From NCBI RefSeq assembly GCF_900100955.1, contig NZ_FNCC01000001.1, positions 372,001 through 436,000 of the forward strand: a DNA stretch of 64,000 nucleotides. Direction: 5' to 3'. This DNA is from Lentzea fradiae (GTDB taxonomy: Bacteria; Actinomycetota; Actinomycetes; Mycobacteriales; Pseudonocardiaceae). A model generated the notes under the pieces. It searched no databases. It was not told the DNA's origin and saw only the letters and a list, made by a program, of their open reading frames with translations. A program made the translations under genes and the position numbers. Shown here in pieces: positions 25,981-34,643 of the stretch (the first letter of the stretch is position 1; each line of letters begins with the position of its first letter).

Positions 25981-26550
25981 GTGTCGACTTCGAGGAGTGA
26001 CGACGAGGCGGTCACCGCGTGGGCGCTCGCCGCGGGTGCCGGTGACCGGGTCGCGCTGGAGCGGTTCATCCGCTCGACGCAGCGCGACGTCTGGAGGCTC
26101 GTCGCCCACCTCGGCGGGATCGGCGTCGCCGACGACCTCACCCAGGACGTGTACCTGCGCGCGCTGCGCAGCCTGCCCGGCTTCGAGGCGCGCTCGTCCG
26201 CGCGCACCTGGCTGCTCTCCATCGCCCGCCGCACGGTCGTCGACCACGTCCGCGCGTCCGTCGCCCGCCCGTCGATCGCCTGGTCGGCCGACTACCAGGT
26301 GGCCTCGGACGCCGGCCGGTACGCCGAACACGCGCGGTCGGCGGGCTTCGAGGACGTCGTGGAGCTCACCGTCCTGCTCGCGGGCCTCGCGCCGGAACGA
26401 CGCGAGGCCCTGCTGCTCACCCAGGTGCTCGGCCTCTCCTACGCCGAAGCCGCCGAGGTCGCCGGATGCCCCGTCGGGACGATCCGGTCCCGCGTCGCGC
26501 GCGCCAGGGAGGACCTGGTCGGCGGCCAGGCGCGGGAAGGCGTCGGCTGA
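25981..26550 (+). CDS. sigC: ECF sigma factor, SigC-like
   Basis: A 189-residue sigma factor that resembles mycobacterial SigC along its length: [69 protein letters not shown] in region 2, and [20 protein letters not shown] with [15 protein letters not shown] in region 4. GTG 25981 is used since it gives the family's N-terminus; no ribosome site is present and the message may be leaderless. In Mycobacterium tuberculosis, SigC has been connected with copper acquisition, from memory. Its neighbours here are a zinc-finger anti-sigma with a His-rich loop and a PepSY membrane protein. Confidence 0.85.
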   Translation: MSTSRSDDEAVTAWALAAGAGDRVALERFIRSTQRDVWRLVAHLGGIGVADDLTQDVYLRALRSLPGFEARSSARTWLLSIARRTVVDHVRASVARPSIAWSADYQVASDAGRYAEHARSAGFEDVVELTVLLAGLAPERREALLLTQVLGLSYAEAAEVAGCPVGTIRSRVARAREDLVGGQAREGVG

Positions 26551-26556
26551 GCCGCC

Positions 26557-27960
26557 TCAGGTGGTGCGCCGAGCCCTGACCGCGCCGACGATCCCGTCGA
26601 AGACCAGGAACGCCACCAGACTGATGCCGAGCAACGGCAAGGCCCACCCGATCGCGATGAGCACCAGCGGCGCCGGGATGACGAACCACAACGGCAGTTG
26701 TTGCCACGCACCCCGCTTCGGCGCGGACCCGAACGGCGCGCGCCGGTCTTCCCGGGTCGGGCGGCGCTGCCACCACATGCGGTAGCCGAAGAAGATCAGC
26801 GCCAGGATCGACCCCGCGACGAGCAGCAGCACGATCTGGTTGGCCAGTCCGAACAACACGCCCATGTGCGCGTGAATGCCCAAAGTGGACAGTTGCGCGA
26901 GCACCGGCCGGTCGGCGAAGTCCGCACGAGCGGTGACGGTCGCGGTGGCCGGGTCGACCGCGGCCTTGTCCTGCCGGACCGGCCACGTGTTGTCGATCTG
27001 CGTGACGGACCAGGCCGCCCCGGGAGCACCGGGCGCGACCTCCACCGGCCCGTCCAGCCCCGCCGCCGAGGCCGTGGCCAGCACCCGGTCGAACGTGGCC
27101 GCGTCCACCGGACCGGCGGCAGCAGTGCCGTTGTGCTCGGAGTGCCGACCGTCACCGGAACCGGCCGGAGCCGAGCCCGGCAACGACGTGTCGAGCACAG
27201 GAGCCTTGGCGTTCAACGCGGTCAGGGCAGCGTTGAAGTTCTCCCCGGCGTAGGTCGACCACGTCAGGCCGGTAGCCGACAGGAACAGGGCGCCGGCCAA
27301 CACCCACGTTCCCAGACTCCCGTGCCAGGACCGCGTCTTCCGCACCCCCTTGGCCCCGCGCTCGGGAACGAGCAACGCCCGCCGCCCCTTGCCCCGGCGG
27401 CCGATCCACAACACCAGCCCGACCAGCGCCAGGACCCAGAGCCAGCTGGCCGCCAGCTCCGAGTAGACCGTGCCCGCGGGACCCAGGTTGAGGTCGCGGT
27501 GCAGCTGGTCGAGCCACGTGACCGCCGGGGTGGCCCCGGACCAGGTGGTCAGCTCGCCCTGCACCTGCGCGGTGTACGGGTTGACGTAGACGGTCTGCGT
27601 GTACTCGTCGGGCAGGTCCGGGACGGTGAAGACGATCCTGGTGGTGGCTTCGGGGTCCTCGAAGACCTGCACCGCAGTCACCGTGCCGTCGGGTCGCGCC
27701 GACTGGGCGGCCCGCACCTGCTCCGAGACCGGCTGCGGGGAGCCTGCCGGTTCCACCCACAGCTTGTCGCTGTAGAGGAAGTTGTCCAGCTGCGGGGCGA
27801 AGGCGTAGAGCATGCCGGTCGTCGCGGCTATGACGAGGAACGGGCCGATGAAGATCCCGGCGTAGAAGTGCAGTCTGCGCAAGAGGGGGAGGACGGAGAT
27901 CTGGGGAGTGGTGCGGGGTGGTTCGGTCGCCGGTTTCAGGTCGGCCGGGGGAGCGGACAT
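26557..27960 (-). CDS. PepSY-associated transmembrane protein
   Basis: A 467-residue membrane protein of the PepSY-TM (PiuB-like, iron-regulated) family. LRRLHFYAGIFIGPFLVIAA is the first helix with its typical HxxxG motif. PepSY regions are predicted near 85-160 and 280-345. Later helices are WLWVLALVGLVLWIG, WVLAGALFLSATGLTW and HAHMGVLFGLANQIVLLLVA, and a final hydrophobic pair closes the chain. Members have been tied to ferric-siderophore reduction or metal handling. Its end lies 6 bases from the convergent sigC gene. A link to metal sensing by sigC is inferred from the neighbourhood. Confidence 0.85.
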   Translation of the reverse strand: MSAPPADLKPATEPPRTTPQISVLPLLRRLHFYAGIFIGPFLVIAATTGMLYAFAPQLDNFLYSDKLWVEPAGSPQPVSEQVRAAQSARPDGTVTAVQVFEDPEATTRIVFTVPDLPDEYTQTVYVNPYTAQVQGELTTWSGATPAVTWLDQLHRDLNLGPAGTVYSELAASWLWVLALVGLVLWIGRRGKGRRALLVPERGAKGVRKTRSWHGSLGTWVLAGALFLSATGLTWSTYAGENFNAALTALNAKAPVLDTSLPGSAPAGSGDGRHSEHNGTAAAGPVDAATFDRVLATASAAGLDGPVEVAPGAPGAAWSVTQIDNTWPVRQDKAAVDPATATVTARADFADRPVLAQLSTLGIHAHMGVLFGLANQIVLLLVAGSILALIFFGYRMWWQRRPTREDRRAPFGSAPKRGAWQQLPLWFVIPAPLVLIAIGWALPLLGISLVAFLVFDGIVGAVRARRTT

Positions 27961-28160
27961 GGGGGCACCTCGGGGATGTCGGGGGATGAGCGGGTGTTGG
28001 TGGACTAGTCGGATGGAGGTGCCGATCGGTTCCCGGAACGACCACGGCGGGAAGCCCGGGCACGCCCAGCCCTGCCTCCGCCGGGTACACCCCAGATCCG
28101 GCGATGCGAAGGAGCCGTCCTCCCTCGCGCGGCTGCTGTGCGGTAAAGCCCCGATCGCGA

Positions 28161-28177
28161 TCGCCGCGAAGCGGCGA
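28161..28177 (-). terminator. Hairpin after the sigma/membrane-protein operon
   Basis: TCGCCGC and GCGGCGA flank a three-base loop just past the stop of the Thr-rich membrane protein. A seven-pair GC stem without a U-run; probable terminator, or the top of a structured leader for the PepSY gene. The 233 bases between the two genes are GC-rich with several short hairpins but no recognised riboswitch or metal box. Confidence 0.4.
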
Positions 28178-28193
28178 TGAACCTCAGACTCAC

Positions 28194-28541
28194 TCAGCGG
28201 GTGCCGGTTGTCGTGGTCGCGGCCGTCTCCCGGTTCGTGGTCCGGGTGGTGGTTGTCTGCGGAGTGGTGAGTGGCACGTCGCTCGTCGTCATGTGCGTTG
28301 TCGAATTCGACGGCGCGGCAGGTTCGACGGGGACGGCAGGACCCTTGGGCAGCAACGCGAACGCCAGCGTCGCCACACCGGCCGCGGCGAGCGCACTGCC
28401 GATCACGGCGGCGTTGCGGCGGCGCGCTCTCACCGCCCGGCCTCGGGAGATCACTCGGGCCGCCGAGTTGTCGTCGGGTGGTGGCGTCTCGCCGCGTCGC
28501 AACACGGTGAAGGTTGTGCGCAGGGTGTCCTCGTGCTCCAT
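28194..28541 (-). CDS. Single-pass membrane protein with Thr-rich tail, coupled to sigma factor
   Basis: A 115-residue protein. Residues 1-40 are a charged cytoplasmic part (RTTFTVLRRGETPPPDDNSA), residues about 45-65 one membrane helix (AVIGSALAAAGVATLAFALL) and the rest a Thr/Pro-rich external tail. Its start ATG overlaps the stop of the sigma gene and GGAGG lies four bases upstream. Coupling and topology suit a regulator of that sigma factor, yet no zinc finger or known anti-sigma motif is present. Function unknown. Confidence 0.72.
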   Translation of the reverse strand: MEHEDTLRTTFTVLRRGETPPPDDNSAARVISRGRAVRARRRNAAVIGSALAAAGVATLAFALLPKGPAVPVEPAAPSNSTTHMTTSDVPLTTPQTTTTRTTNRETAATTTTGTR

Positions 28542-29053
28542 CACACCTCCAGCCGTGACTGGCCGAACCCCGGTCCGAGCTTCTCCCGCAGCGTTCGCAG
28601 GCCCTTGCTGGTCTGCGACTTGACCGTGCCCGTCGAGCAGTTGAGGGCGGTGGCCACGTCGTCGATGCTCATGTCGTTCCAGTAGCGCAGCACGAGGACG
28701 GCGCGTTGGCGTGCGGGCATCTTCGACAGGGCCTCCCACACCACGATGCCGTCCTCGGTGTCCGGTGAGTCGACGAGGCTTTCCGGTGGGGAGTCGGTGA
28801 GCTTTTCGCGGCGCCAGCGGACTTTGCGGCGTTCGGCGAGGAAGGTTCGCACGACGATCTGTTGCAGGTAGCCCTCGATGTACGAGTGGCTGGCCAGTTT
28901 CGGGCCGGCCAGGTAGAGCTTGAGGAACGCTGCTTGCAGCACGTCCTCCGCCTCGTGCCAGTTGCCGCACATCAGGAACGCCGTGAAGCGCATCTGGTCG
29001 TTGCAGCGGTCGTAGAGGCTGGTGAACTCGGTGTCCCAGTCCAGCGCCGTCAC
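28541..29053 (-). CDS. SigE-family (ECF) RNA polymerase sigma factor
   Basis: A 170-residue sigma factor of the actinobacterial SigE family (TIGR02983 type): FTSLYDRCNDQMRFTAFLM, NWHEAEDVLQAAFLKLYLA in region 2, and PARQRAVLVLRYWNDMSIDD with CSTGTVKSQTSKGLRTL in region 4. GTG 29053 is chosen because it overlaps the stop of the preceding 57-residue gene (GTGA) and has GGTGGAGAG just upstream; ATG 29086 in the same frame would add 11 residues but has no ribosome site. It is flanked on both sides by small membrane proteins in the same transcript. Confidence 0.82.
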   Translation of the reverse strand: MTALDWDTEFTSLYDRCNDQMRFTAFLMCGNWHEAEDVLQAAFLKLYLAGPKLASHSYIEGYLQQIVVRTFLAERRKVRWRREKLTDSPPESLVDSPDTEDGIVVWEALSKMPARQRAVLVLRYWNDMSIDDVATALNCSTGTVKSQTSKGLRTLREKLGPGFGQSRLEV

Positions 29054-29223
29054 CTCTCCACCGAGGACGACGGCGTGCTCCGCCATGTCATGTCGTCGGT
29101 CCTGACGACCGTGGGCCGCTGCTCGGGGAGCCGCTCGTCGTCGGCGAGGGTGAGCAGGGGCACGAGGACGATCGCGGTGGCCACCACCAAGGCGGCCACC
29201 GCGATCAGCTGTCCTCTGCGCAT
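29050..29223 (-). CDS. Small single-helix membrane protein before the sigma gene
   Basis: A 57-residue protein with a basic start MRRGQ, one helix (LIAVAALVVATAIVLVPLLT) and a charged external tail. GGAG lies seven bases before ATG 29223. Its stop codon overlaps the sigma factor's GTG. It resembles nothing I know; the coupling suggests a part in that sigma factor's control or output. Confidence 0.6.
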   Translation of the reverse strand: MRRGQLIAVAALVVATAIVLVPLLTLADDERLPEQRPTVVRTDDMTWRSTPSSSVER

Positions 29224-29358
29224 CGGAAGTCTCCGCAAGGTCGGTGGCACCCGGGAGGTGCCCTCACCCCGATCAATGCGGTTGGAGTCGCGTCAGGTTG
29301 CCCTGTGTCGCCGACGTTTCCGTCACGCGTCCTGTGGGGACGTCCGCTGAGGAGCGTC

Positions 29359-31761
29359 TCAGGTGGTCGGCGGCGAGGAGGATGGTGCGGGGGGTTCCGG
29401 AGCGACGGGGCGGGGTGCGGCGGCCGGGGGTGGGCCGTTGCTCACCGAGATCGTCACCGGGGTTCCCTTCACGGCCACGCCCTGAGGCGTCTGGGCGATG
29501 ACCGAGCCGGCCGGCTTCATCGAGTCGACGCGCACCGTGGTGACCTCGTAGCCCGCGTCGCGCAGCGTCGCCGACGCCTTGGTGTGGTCGGTGCCGATGA
29601 CGTCAGGCACCTTGAGCTGCCCGTCGCCGTGCCGGAAGCGGTCCTCGACGGGCGGCAGCGGCTTCTCCGGCAGGTCGGCGTGGACCTTCGTCATCGCGTC
29701 GAACCAGGTGGCCGCGGGAATCGTGCCGCCGTAGATGTTGCCCTCCTCGCACAGCCTGGGCGGGCCGGCGCCGATGCAGATCCCCTTCGGCGTGGTGCTG
29801 TCGTTGAACACCTGCACCGCGGCGGCGTAGTCGGGCGTCGCGCCGAGGTAGGCGGCGGACTTGTACTCCTCCGTCGTCCCGGTCTTGCCCATCATCGGCC
29901 GCTTCCACCCGGCCTTCTGCGCCGACTGGGCCGCCGTGCCCTGGCCCTTGCTGTCCTCGCTCAGCCCGGTGGCGAGCGCGTTGGCGAGGGGTTCGGACAC
30001 AGTCTGCTCGCACGGCGGCTTCTTCAGCTCGACGGGCTTGCCGTCGCGGTCGAGGACCTGCCGCACGGGTGTGGGCTCGCACCACTTGCCGCCGCTGATG
30101 ATCGTCGCCGCGACATTGGCCAGCTCCAGGGTGCTCGACGGAGCCGGTCCGAGCGTGAACGAGGCGTTGCCGTAAGACTTGTAGTACTCGGCCTGGGAGA
30201 CGCGGAGCTCCTTCTGCGCCTTCGGGTCCGGCTTCGTGCCCGCGATGTTCGTGGCCATCGTCCTGCGCATGCCGAGCCGCGACGCCATGTCGACCACCGC
30301 GTCGAGGCCCACGCGTTCCTCCAGCATCACGAAGGCCGTGTTCGGCGACGTGGCGAGCGCCTGCCGCAGCGGCATCTGCGGCGGGTAGCGGTCGTTGTGG
30401 TTCGAGAGGCAGTACCAGTAGGTGTTGGGCTCCCCGGTGGCGGGACAGGACGGGGCGCCGCCCTTGAACACCCTGGAGGTGTAGGTGTTGGGGGAGGGGA
30501 TCACGGTGTCGATGCCGATGCCCTTCTCCAGGGCGGCGGCCGCGGTGAAGACCTTGTAGACCGACCCGGTGCCGAACTTGTTCTCCACGCCGCTCGGCAG
30601 GTCGAACTGCGTCTGGAACTCCTCCTTCTTCAGCCCGTAGTCGCGGTTGGCGACCAGCGCCACGACCTCGTGCCTGTCCTTGCCCGGCCGCACGACCGCC
30701 ATCGTGTTCGCGACACCGGGGGTGTTCTTCGGCGCCTGCGCCTCGACGGCCTGCTTCGCCTGCTCGGTGATCTTCGGGTCGAGCGTCGTCTCGATCCGGT
30801 AGCCGCCGATCTTCAGCTCCTCCAGGTTGAACCCTGCCTCCTCCAGGTACTGCACGAGGAACGAGCAGAAGAACCCGTAGGACGGGCCGGCGCCGACGCA
30901 TCCGGTCTGCAGTGGACGGACGGGCTCGCTCAGGCCCAGCGGCTCCGCCTTGTAGCGGTCCGCGTCCGCCTGCGTCAGCTTGCCGTCCACGACCATCGCG
31001 TCGATCACGAGGTTGCGGCGCTCGATCGCCTTGTCCGGCCGCGCCTCCGGGTCCAGCGCCGTCGGGCTGTTCACCATGCCCGCGAGCGTCGCGGACTGGG
31101 TGATGGTCAGCTTGTCCGGTGTCGTCTCGAAGTACGCCTGCGCCGCCGCCGCGACACCGAAGATCGTCGAGCCGAACGGCACGAGGTCGAGGTACCGGCT
31201 GAGGATCTCGTCCTTGGTCAGCGCGGTCTCCAGGCCCACGGCGATGCGCGCCTCGCGCAGCTTGCGGGTGATGCTCTGCTCCTGCGCCTCGCGCTGCGCG
31301 TTCTTGTCGGTCCTGGCGAGCACGTGCACGAGGTAGTTCTTCACGTACTGCTGGGTGAGGGTGGACGCGCCCTGCTGCACGGTTCCACTGGAGTTGTTGC
31401 GCGCCAACGCCCGCATCGTCGCGATCCAGTCGACACCGGAGTGCTCGTGGAAGCGCCGGTCCTCGATCGCGAGCAGCGCGTCCTTCATGTTCTGCGAGAT
31501 CTTGTCCGGTGGTGTCCGCACCCGGTACTGGTCGTAGAGGTGCGCGATCGGCGCGCCGTCCTTGTCCGTCACCGTCGTCATCAGCGGCGGCTCGGTGTCG
31601 AGCATCAGCGCCAGGGTCGACTTCACCTGGTCGCTCAGCTTGTTGGAGAACGCCCCCAGCGTCACGGTGGTGGGCAGGAGGAGCCCGGCGACCAGAAGGC
31701 CCGCGAGCAGGCAGAAGCCGGTGAGTTTCGCGGTACTGCGCGAGACCTTCTTGCGATCCAC
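29359..31761 (-). CDS. Bifunctional class A penicillin-binding protein with PASTA domain
   Basis: An 800-residue peptidoglycan synthase. Residues about 12-35 are the membrane anchor. The GT51 glycosyltransferase spans about 60-235, with AIEDRRFHEHSGVDW (catalytic Glu) and QQGASTLTQQYVKNYL. The transpeptidase spans about 325-640: GTGSVYKVF (SxxK), SPN in ATSPNTAF, and GKTGTTEEY (KTG). Residues about 700-765 are one PASTA repeat (VPDVIGTDHTKASATLRDAG) and a Pro-rich end closes the chain. GTG 31761 has AGGAG seven bases upstream. It is divergent from a lysozyme gene, giving a synthesis/hydrolysis pair. Confidence 0.93.
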   Translation of the reverse strand: MDRKKVSRSTAKLTGFCLLAGLLVAGLLLPTTVTLGAFSNKLSDQVKSTLALMLDTEPPLMTTVTDKDGAPIAHLYDQYRVRTPPDKISQNMKDALLAIEDRRFHEHSGVDWIATMRALARNNSSGTVQQGASTLTQQYVKNYLVHVLARTDKNAQREAQEQSITRKLREARIAVGLETALTKDEILSRYLDLVPFGSTIFGVAAAAQAYFETTPDKLTITQSATLAGMVNSPTALDPEARPDKAIERRNLVIDAMVVDGKLTQADADRYKAEPLGLSEPVRPLQTGCVGAGPSYGFFCSFLVQYLEEAGFNLEELKIGGYRIETTLDPKITEQAKQAVEAQAPKNTPGVANTMAVVRPGKDRHEVVALVANRDYGLKKEEFQTQFDLPSGVENKFGTGSVYKVFTAAAALEKGIGIDTVIPSPNTYTSRVFKGGAPSCPATGEPNTYWYCLSNHNDRYPPQMPLRQALATSPNTAFVMLEERVGLDAVVDMASRLGMRRTMATNIAGTKPDPKAQKELRVSQAEYYKSYGNASFTLGPAPSSTLELANVAATIISGGKWCEPTPVRQVLDRDGKPVELKKPPCEQTVSEPLANALATGLSEDSKGQGTAAQSAQKAGWKRPMMGKTGTTEEYKSAAYLGATPDYAAAVQVFNDSTTPKGICIGAGPPRLCEEGNIYGGTIPAATWFDAMTKVHADLPEKPLPPVEDRFRHGDGQLKVPDVIGTDHTKASATLRDAGYEVTTVRVDSMKPAGSVIAQTPQGVAVKGTPVTISVSNGPPPAAAPRPVAPEPPAPSSSPPTT

Positions 31762-31978
31762 GTTCGGACTCCTCTCATAAAGCGGCGTCCGACGGTTACC
31801 CTGCGAAACACACTTCAGCCGCCCGGAACGAATGAACCGGCGGCCGGAATTCGTCACCCGGTGTGCAGGAAGCCGAGTTCGGTCACCCCGTCGTGTCAAG
31901 AAATGACTGTCCGGTTTTTCCGATCCTGCTGCGGGTAGCTGGCCACCAGGACCATTCACGCACCGGGGAGGAATTCCA

Positions 31979-32782
31979 ATGCTGTCGCGATCACGTGCTG
32001 TCCACCTCGCCATTCGCACCGCTGCGATCGCGTTGGCCGCGAGCATTCTGAGCCCGGTCACCGCCCACGCCCAGGAGGGCTTGGAGGACCACGCGGCGGG
32101 CTCGCAGATCGCCAAGCACGAGGGTACCGCCGACATGCCGATGAGCCCACCCGAACTGGCAGCGGGCCGGGTCGACGGCATCGACGTGAGCAGCCACCAG
32201 GGCAACGTCGACTGGGGCCACTGGTGGCGGTCGGGCAAGCGGTTCGCCTACGTCAAGGCGACCGAGGGCACGACCTACAAGAACCCGCACTTCACCCAGC
32301 AGTACAACGGGTCCGCGTCCGTCGGCATGACGCGGGGCTCGTACCACTTCGCCCTGCCGAACAAGTCCGACGGCGCTACGCAGGCGCGGTTCTTCGTCGC
32401 GAACGGCGGCGGCTGGTCGAAGGACGGCCGCACGCTGCCGGGCACGCTCGACATCGAGTACAACCCGTACGGCGAGACCTGCTACAACATGAGTCACAGC
32501 GCGATGGTCGGCTGGATCCGCAGCTTCAGCGACACCTACCACGCGCTCACCGGGCGCTGGCCGGTGATCTACACGTCCGCGCAGTGGTGGGACAGGTGCA
32601 CGGGCCGCACCGGTGACTTCAGCTCCACGAACCCGTTGTGGCTCGCCCGGTACGCGGCCTCGGTCGGCCCGATGCCGTTCAAGTGGCCGTTCCACACGAT
32701 CTGGCAGTACTCGTCGTCGCCGATCGACCAGAACGCCTTCAACGGCGGCCCCGACCGGCTGGCCGCCCTGGCATCGGGATGA
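31979..32782 (+). CDS. Secreted GH25 lysozyme (muramidase)
   Basis: A 267-residue exported muramidase. A signal peptide ends near PVTAHAQ. The GH25 barrel begins with VDGIDVSSHQGNVDWGHWW and continues with FAYVKATEGTTYKNPHF and LPGTLDIEYNPYG, which holds catalytic Asp and Glu. WPVIYTSAQWW, LWLARYA and IWQYSSS complete the family pattern. It cleaves the MurNAc-GlcNAc bond. GAGGAA precedes ATG 31979. A membrane protein gene follows four bases after its stop. Confidence 0.9.
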   Translation: MLSRSRAVHLAIRTAAIALAASILSPVTAHAQEGLEDHAAGSQIAKHEGTADMPMSPPELAAGRVDGIDVSSHQGNVDWGHWWRSGKRFAYVKATEGTTYKNPHFTQQYNGSASVGMTRGSYHFALPNKSDGATQARFFVANGGGWSKDGRTLPGTLDIEYNPYGETCYNMSHSAMVGWIRSFSDTYHALTGRWPVIYTSAQWWDRCTGRTGDFSSTNPLWLARYAASVGPMPFKWPFHTIWQYSSSPIDQNAFNGGPDRLAALASG

Positions 32783-32786
32783 CCCC

Positions 32787-33176
32787 GTGCGCGCCTCGCC
32801 CCGCAGGTCGGAGCTCGTCCTGCTCGTCTTCCTCGCCGTGGTGTTCGCGGTGTCCGCGACCGTGGTGATCGGCTCGGTCGTGCACATCCAGCGCGCCGGC
32901 CTGACCGTCGAGGGCATCGAGGACGGCGCGGTCGTCACCGCCGAGGCCGTTCCCGGCATCAGCGTGACCGCGGAGGACCCCGGCGTGCTCGACCGCGTCG
33001 AGGTGCTCGTCGACGACGCCGTGATCGCCACCCGCCGCGAGTGGGACAGGCTGACCCTCGCGGGCTTCGAGCCGCAAGAGGGCGACCACACGTTGCTCGC
33101 CCGCGTCAGGAATGCCACGCCCCTGCTGCTGGACGCGAAAGTCGAACACGCGTTCACCATCACCCGATGTGATTAA
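32787..33176 (+). CDS. Membrane-anchored protein with Ig-like external domain
   Basis: A 129-residue protein. Residues about 8-30 are one membrane helix (ELVLLVFLAVVFAVSATVVI); the remainder is a strand-rich external domain with GISVTAEDPGVLDRVEVLVD and ATRREWDRLTLAGFEPQEGD, resembling bacterial Ig-like folds. GTG 32787 lies four bases after the lysozyme stop, so it is co-transcribed and may work with it at the wall. No enzyme motif is seen. Confidence 0.65.
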   Translation: MRASPRRSELVLLVFLAVVFAVSATVVIGSVVHIQRAGLTVEGIEDGAVVTAEAVPGISVTAEDPGVLDRVEVLVDDAVIATRREWDRLTLAGFEPQEGDHTLLARVRNATPLLLDAKVEHAFTITRCD

Positions 33177-33254
33177 AAGCGTCGAGTTCGGTGCGATTCC
33201 GGGACAACCGGGTAAGCGGCGGTCGACGACTGTTCCCGGTTCCAGGAGGACGAC

Positions 33255-33785
33255 ATGAAAAAGAGGACGACCGCACTGGCCGCGTTGTTCGCGGCGATTC
33301 CGCTCGTGCTCGCCCCGACGGCCGCCAATGCGATCGCCTGCCTCGGCAACTTCAGCGACACCGTGGGCACGCTCGCGACGATCACGCGGGACGAGTTCGT
33401 CTCCCGCGTCTGCGCCGCGCAGCTGCGACCGGGCACGCAACCCCAGGACGTCCAGGAGCTCAAGGACGTGATCATCCCGGACGCGATCTCCGGGCTCGGT
33501 CAGCTGGAACAGGTCTACGAACGTGCCAAGCCCGTGATCGACGCCGCCGTCGAGAAGTGCTACACGCCGGACGACTACTGCAGCCCCGCCGCCGTCGGCC
33601 GCACCACCCGGTGCCTGCTGGACGAGCTGCCCGACCTCGCCATGTCCAAGCTGGGACCGGACGTCGTCGCGTCCGGCTGCGAGGCGGTGAAGGCCGCCGC
33701 GGCAACGGACCCGGAGGCGTTGCGGGACAGGGCGCGGACCGCCGCGGACACCTACGTCAGCTACTTGCGCAGCCAGCGGGGCTGA
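33255..33785 (+). CDS. Secreted protein of unknown function
   Basis: A 176-residue protein with a textbook signal peptide (MKKRTTALAALFAAIPLVLA, cleavage after ANA). The mature part is helical and contains seven Cys, suggesting disulfides, with blocks FVSRVCAAQLRPG, AVEKCYTPDDYC and TRCLLDELPDLAMSKLG. AGGAGG lies upstream of ATG 33255 and a strong terminator follows. I do not recognise the family. Confidence 0.72.
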   Translation: MKKRTTALAALFAAIPLVLAPTAANAIACLGNFSDTVGTLATITRDEFVSRVCAAQLRPGTQPQDVQELKDVIIPDAISGLGQLEQVYERAKPVIDAAVEKCYTPDDYCSPAAVGRTTRCLLDELPDLAMSKLGPDVVASGCEAVKAAAATDPEALRDRARTAADTYVSYLRSQRG

Positions 33786-33805
33786 CGCCTCTTCAGAGCC
33801 ACTGA

Positions 33806-33840
33806 CACGGGCGCGCCGGACCTGGTCCGGCGCGCCCGTG
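33806..33840. terminator. Strong hairpin terminator
   Basis: CACGGGCGCGCCGGACC and its exact complement are separated by a single base, making a 17-base perfect arm pair. It closes the lysozyme/secreted-protein region before the DivIVA-like operon. Confidence 0.8.
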
Positions 33841-33986
33841 CGCGTCTGCGCAGGTCCGCGGGTTGATGACGGTCCGTGAGGAATTCACTAGACAGAGTGC
33901 ATACCTGCCCAAAGGTGACTGACCGCTCGTGTGAGGGGTATTGCCAGTTCGACACCTCCGCCACGGTCAGGAAAGGACACGGGGCA

Positions 33987-34643
33987 ATGGATTTCGACGA
34001 ACTCCTGGACGAGGGCCCCTCCGCTTTCAGGACCCGCTGGATGGGCTACGACCGCAACCAGGTCGACGAGGAGTACGCGCGGCTCGAACAGCTCCTCGAG
34101 TCGGTGACGGCCGACCGGGACGCCGCGATCGCCACGGCGAACGACCTCGCCGCACACCTGGAGCAGGCCCGTTCCGAGCTGGCCGAGTACCGCATGATCC
34201 ACGCCGGGTACAGCAAGGACAACGCCGTCTCCGGCTGCATCCGCTATCTGATGCACCTCGCGAAGCGCAAGGCGGAGGACATCGAAGCCGAGGCGCGCGC
34301 CCGTGCCGAGGAAGCGACCAGCAGGGCCGAGGAGGCGACGGTCAGGGCAGAGGAGGCCGCCGCCCGGCAGGCACGGCTGCTCGACGAGGCGGAGCAGGAG
34401 ACGCAGCGCCGGCTCGCGGAGGCGAGCCGGCGCGCGCAGGAGATCGTCGGCGAGGCGCTGGAACGGTCCCGCGTCCTGCTCGCCGAGCTGGCCGAACGCC
34501 AGCAGCTGCTGGACCAGTGGTACTCCGAGGTCGCCACGACGCGGGACCTGCCCGCGCAACGGCGGGCCGAGATCGCGCCGGCCGCTGACGAGGAACCGGT
34601 CTCCGACGGGGAGCCGGTGTCCGGCGCGAAGAGCGTGGCGTGA
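33987..34643 (+). CDS. DivIVA-domain coiled-coil protein
   Basis: A 218-residue protein. Residues about 10-45 match the DivIVA start (FRTRWMGYDRNQVDEEYARL), which in actinomycetes marks curved membrane and growing poles. Residues about 90-175 are a long Ala/Glu/Arg coiled coil (DIEAEARARAEEATSRAEEA). The start lies after a weak GGAAAGGACAC site. Its stop overlaps the next ATG by four bases. It heads an operon with Usp-like, DUF3152 and GT4 genes; a role in placing wall or export machinery is inferred. Confidence 0.78.
   Translation: MDFDELLDEGPSAFRTRWMGYDRNQVDEEYARLEQLLESVTADRDAAIATANDLAAHLEQARSELAEYRMIHAGYSKDNAVSGCIRYLMHLAKRKAEDIEAEARARAEEATSRAEEATVRAEEAAARQARLLDEAEQETQRRLAEASRRAQEIVGEALERSRVLLAELAERQQLLDQWYSEVATTRDLPAQRRAEIAPAADEEPVSDGEPVSGAKSVA

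Noticed and set aside
27961-28193. GC-rich structured region before the PepSY gene, considered as a cobalamin or c-di-AMP riboswitch
   Set aside because: A GGGAAGCCCGGG stretch looks superficially like a cobalamin box, but it is on the strand opposite the downstream gene and the other conserved boxes are missing.
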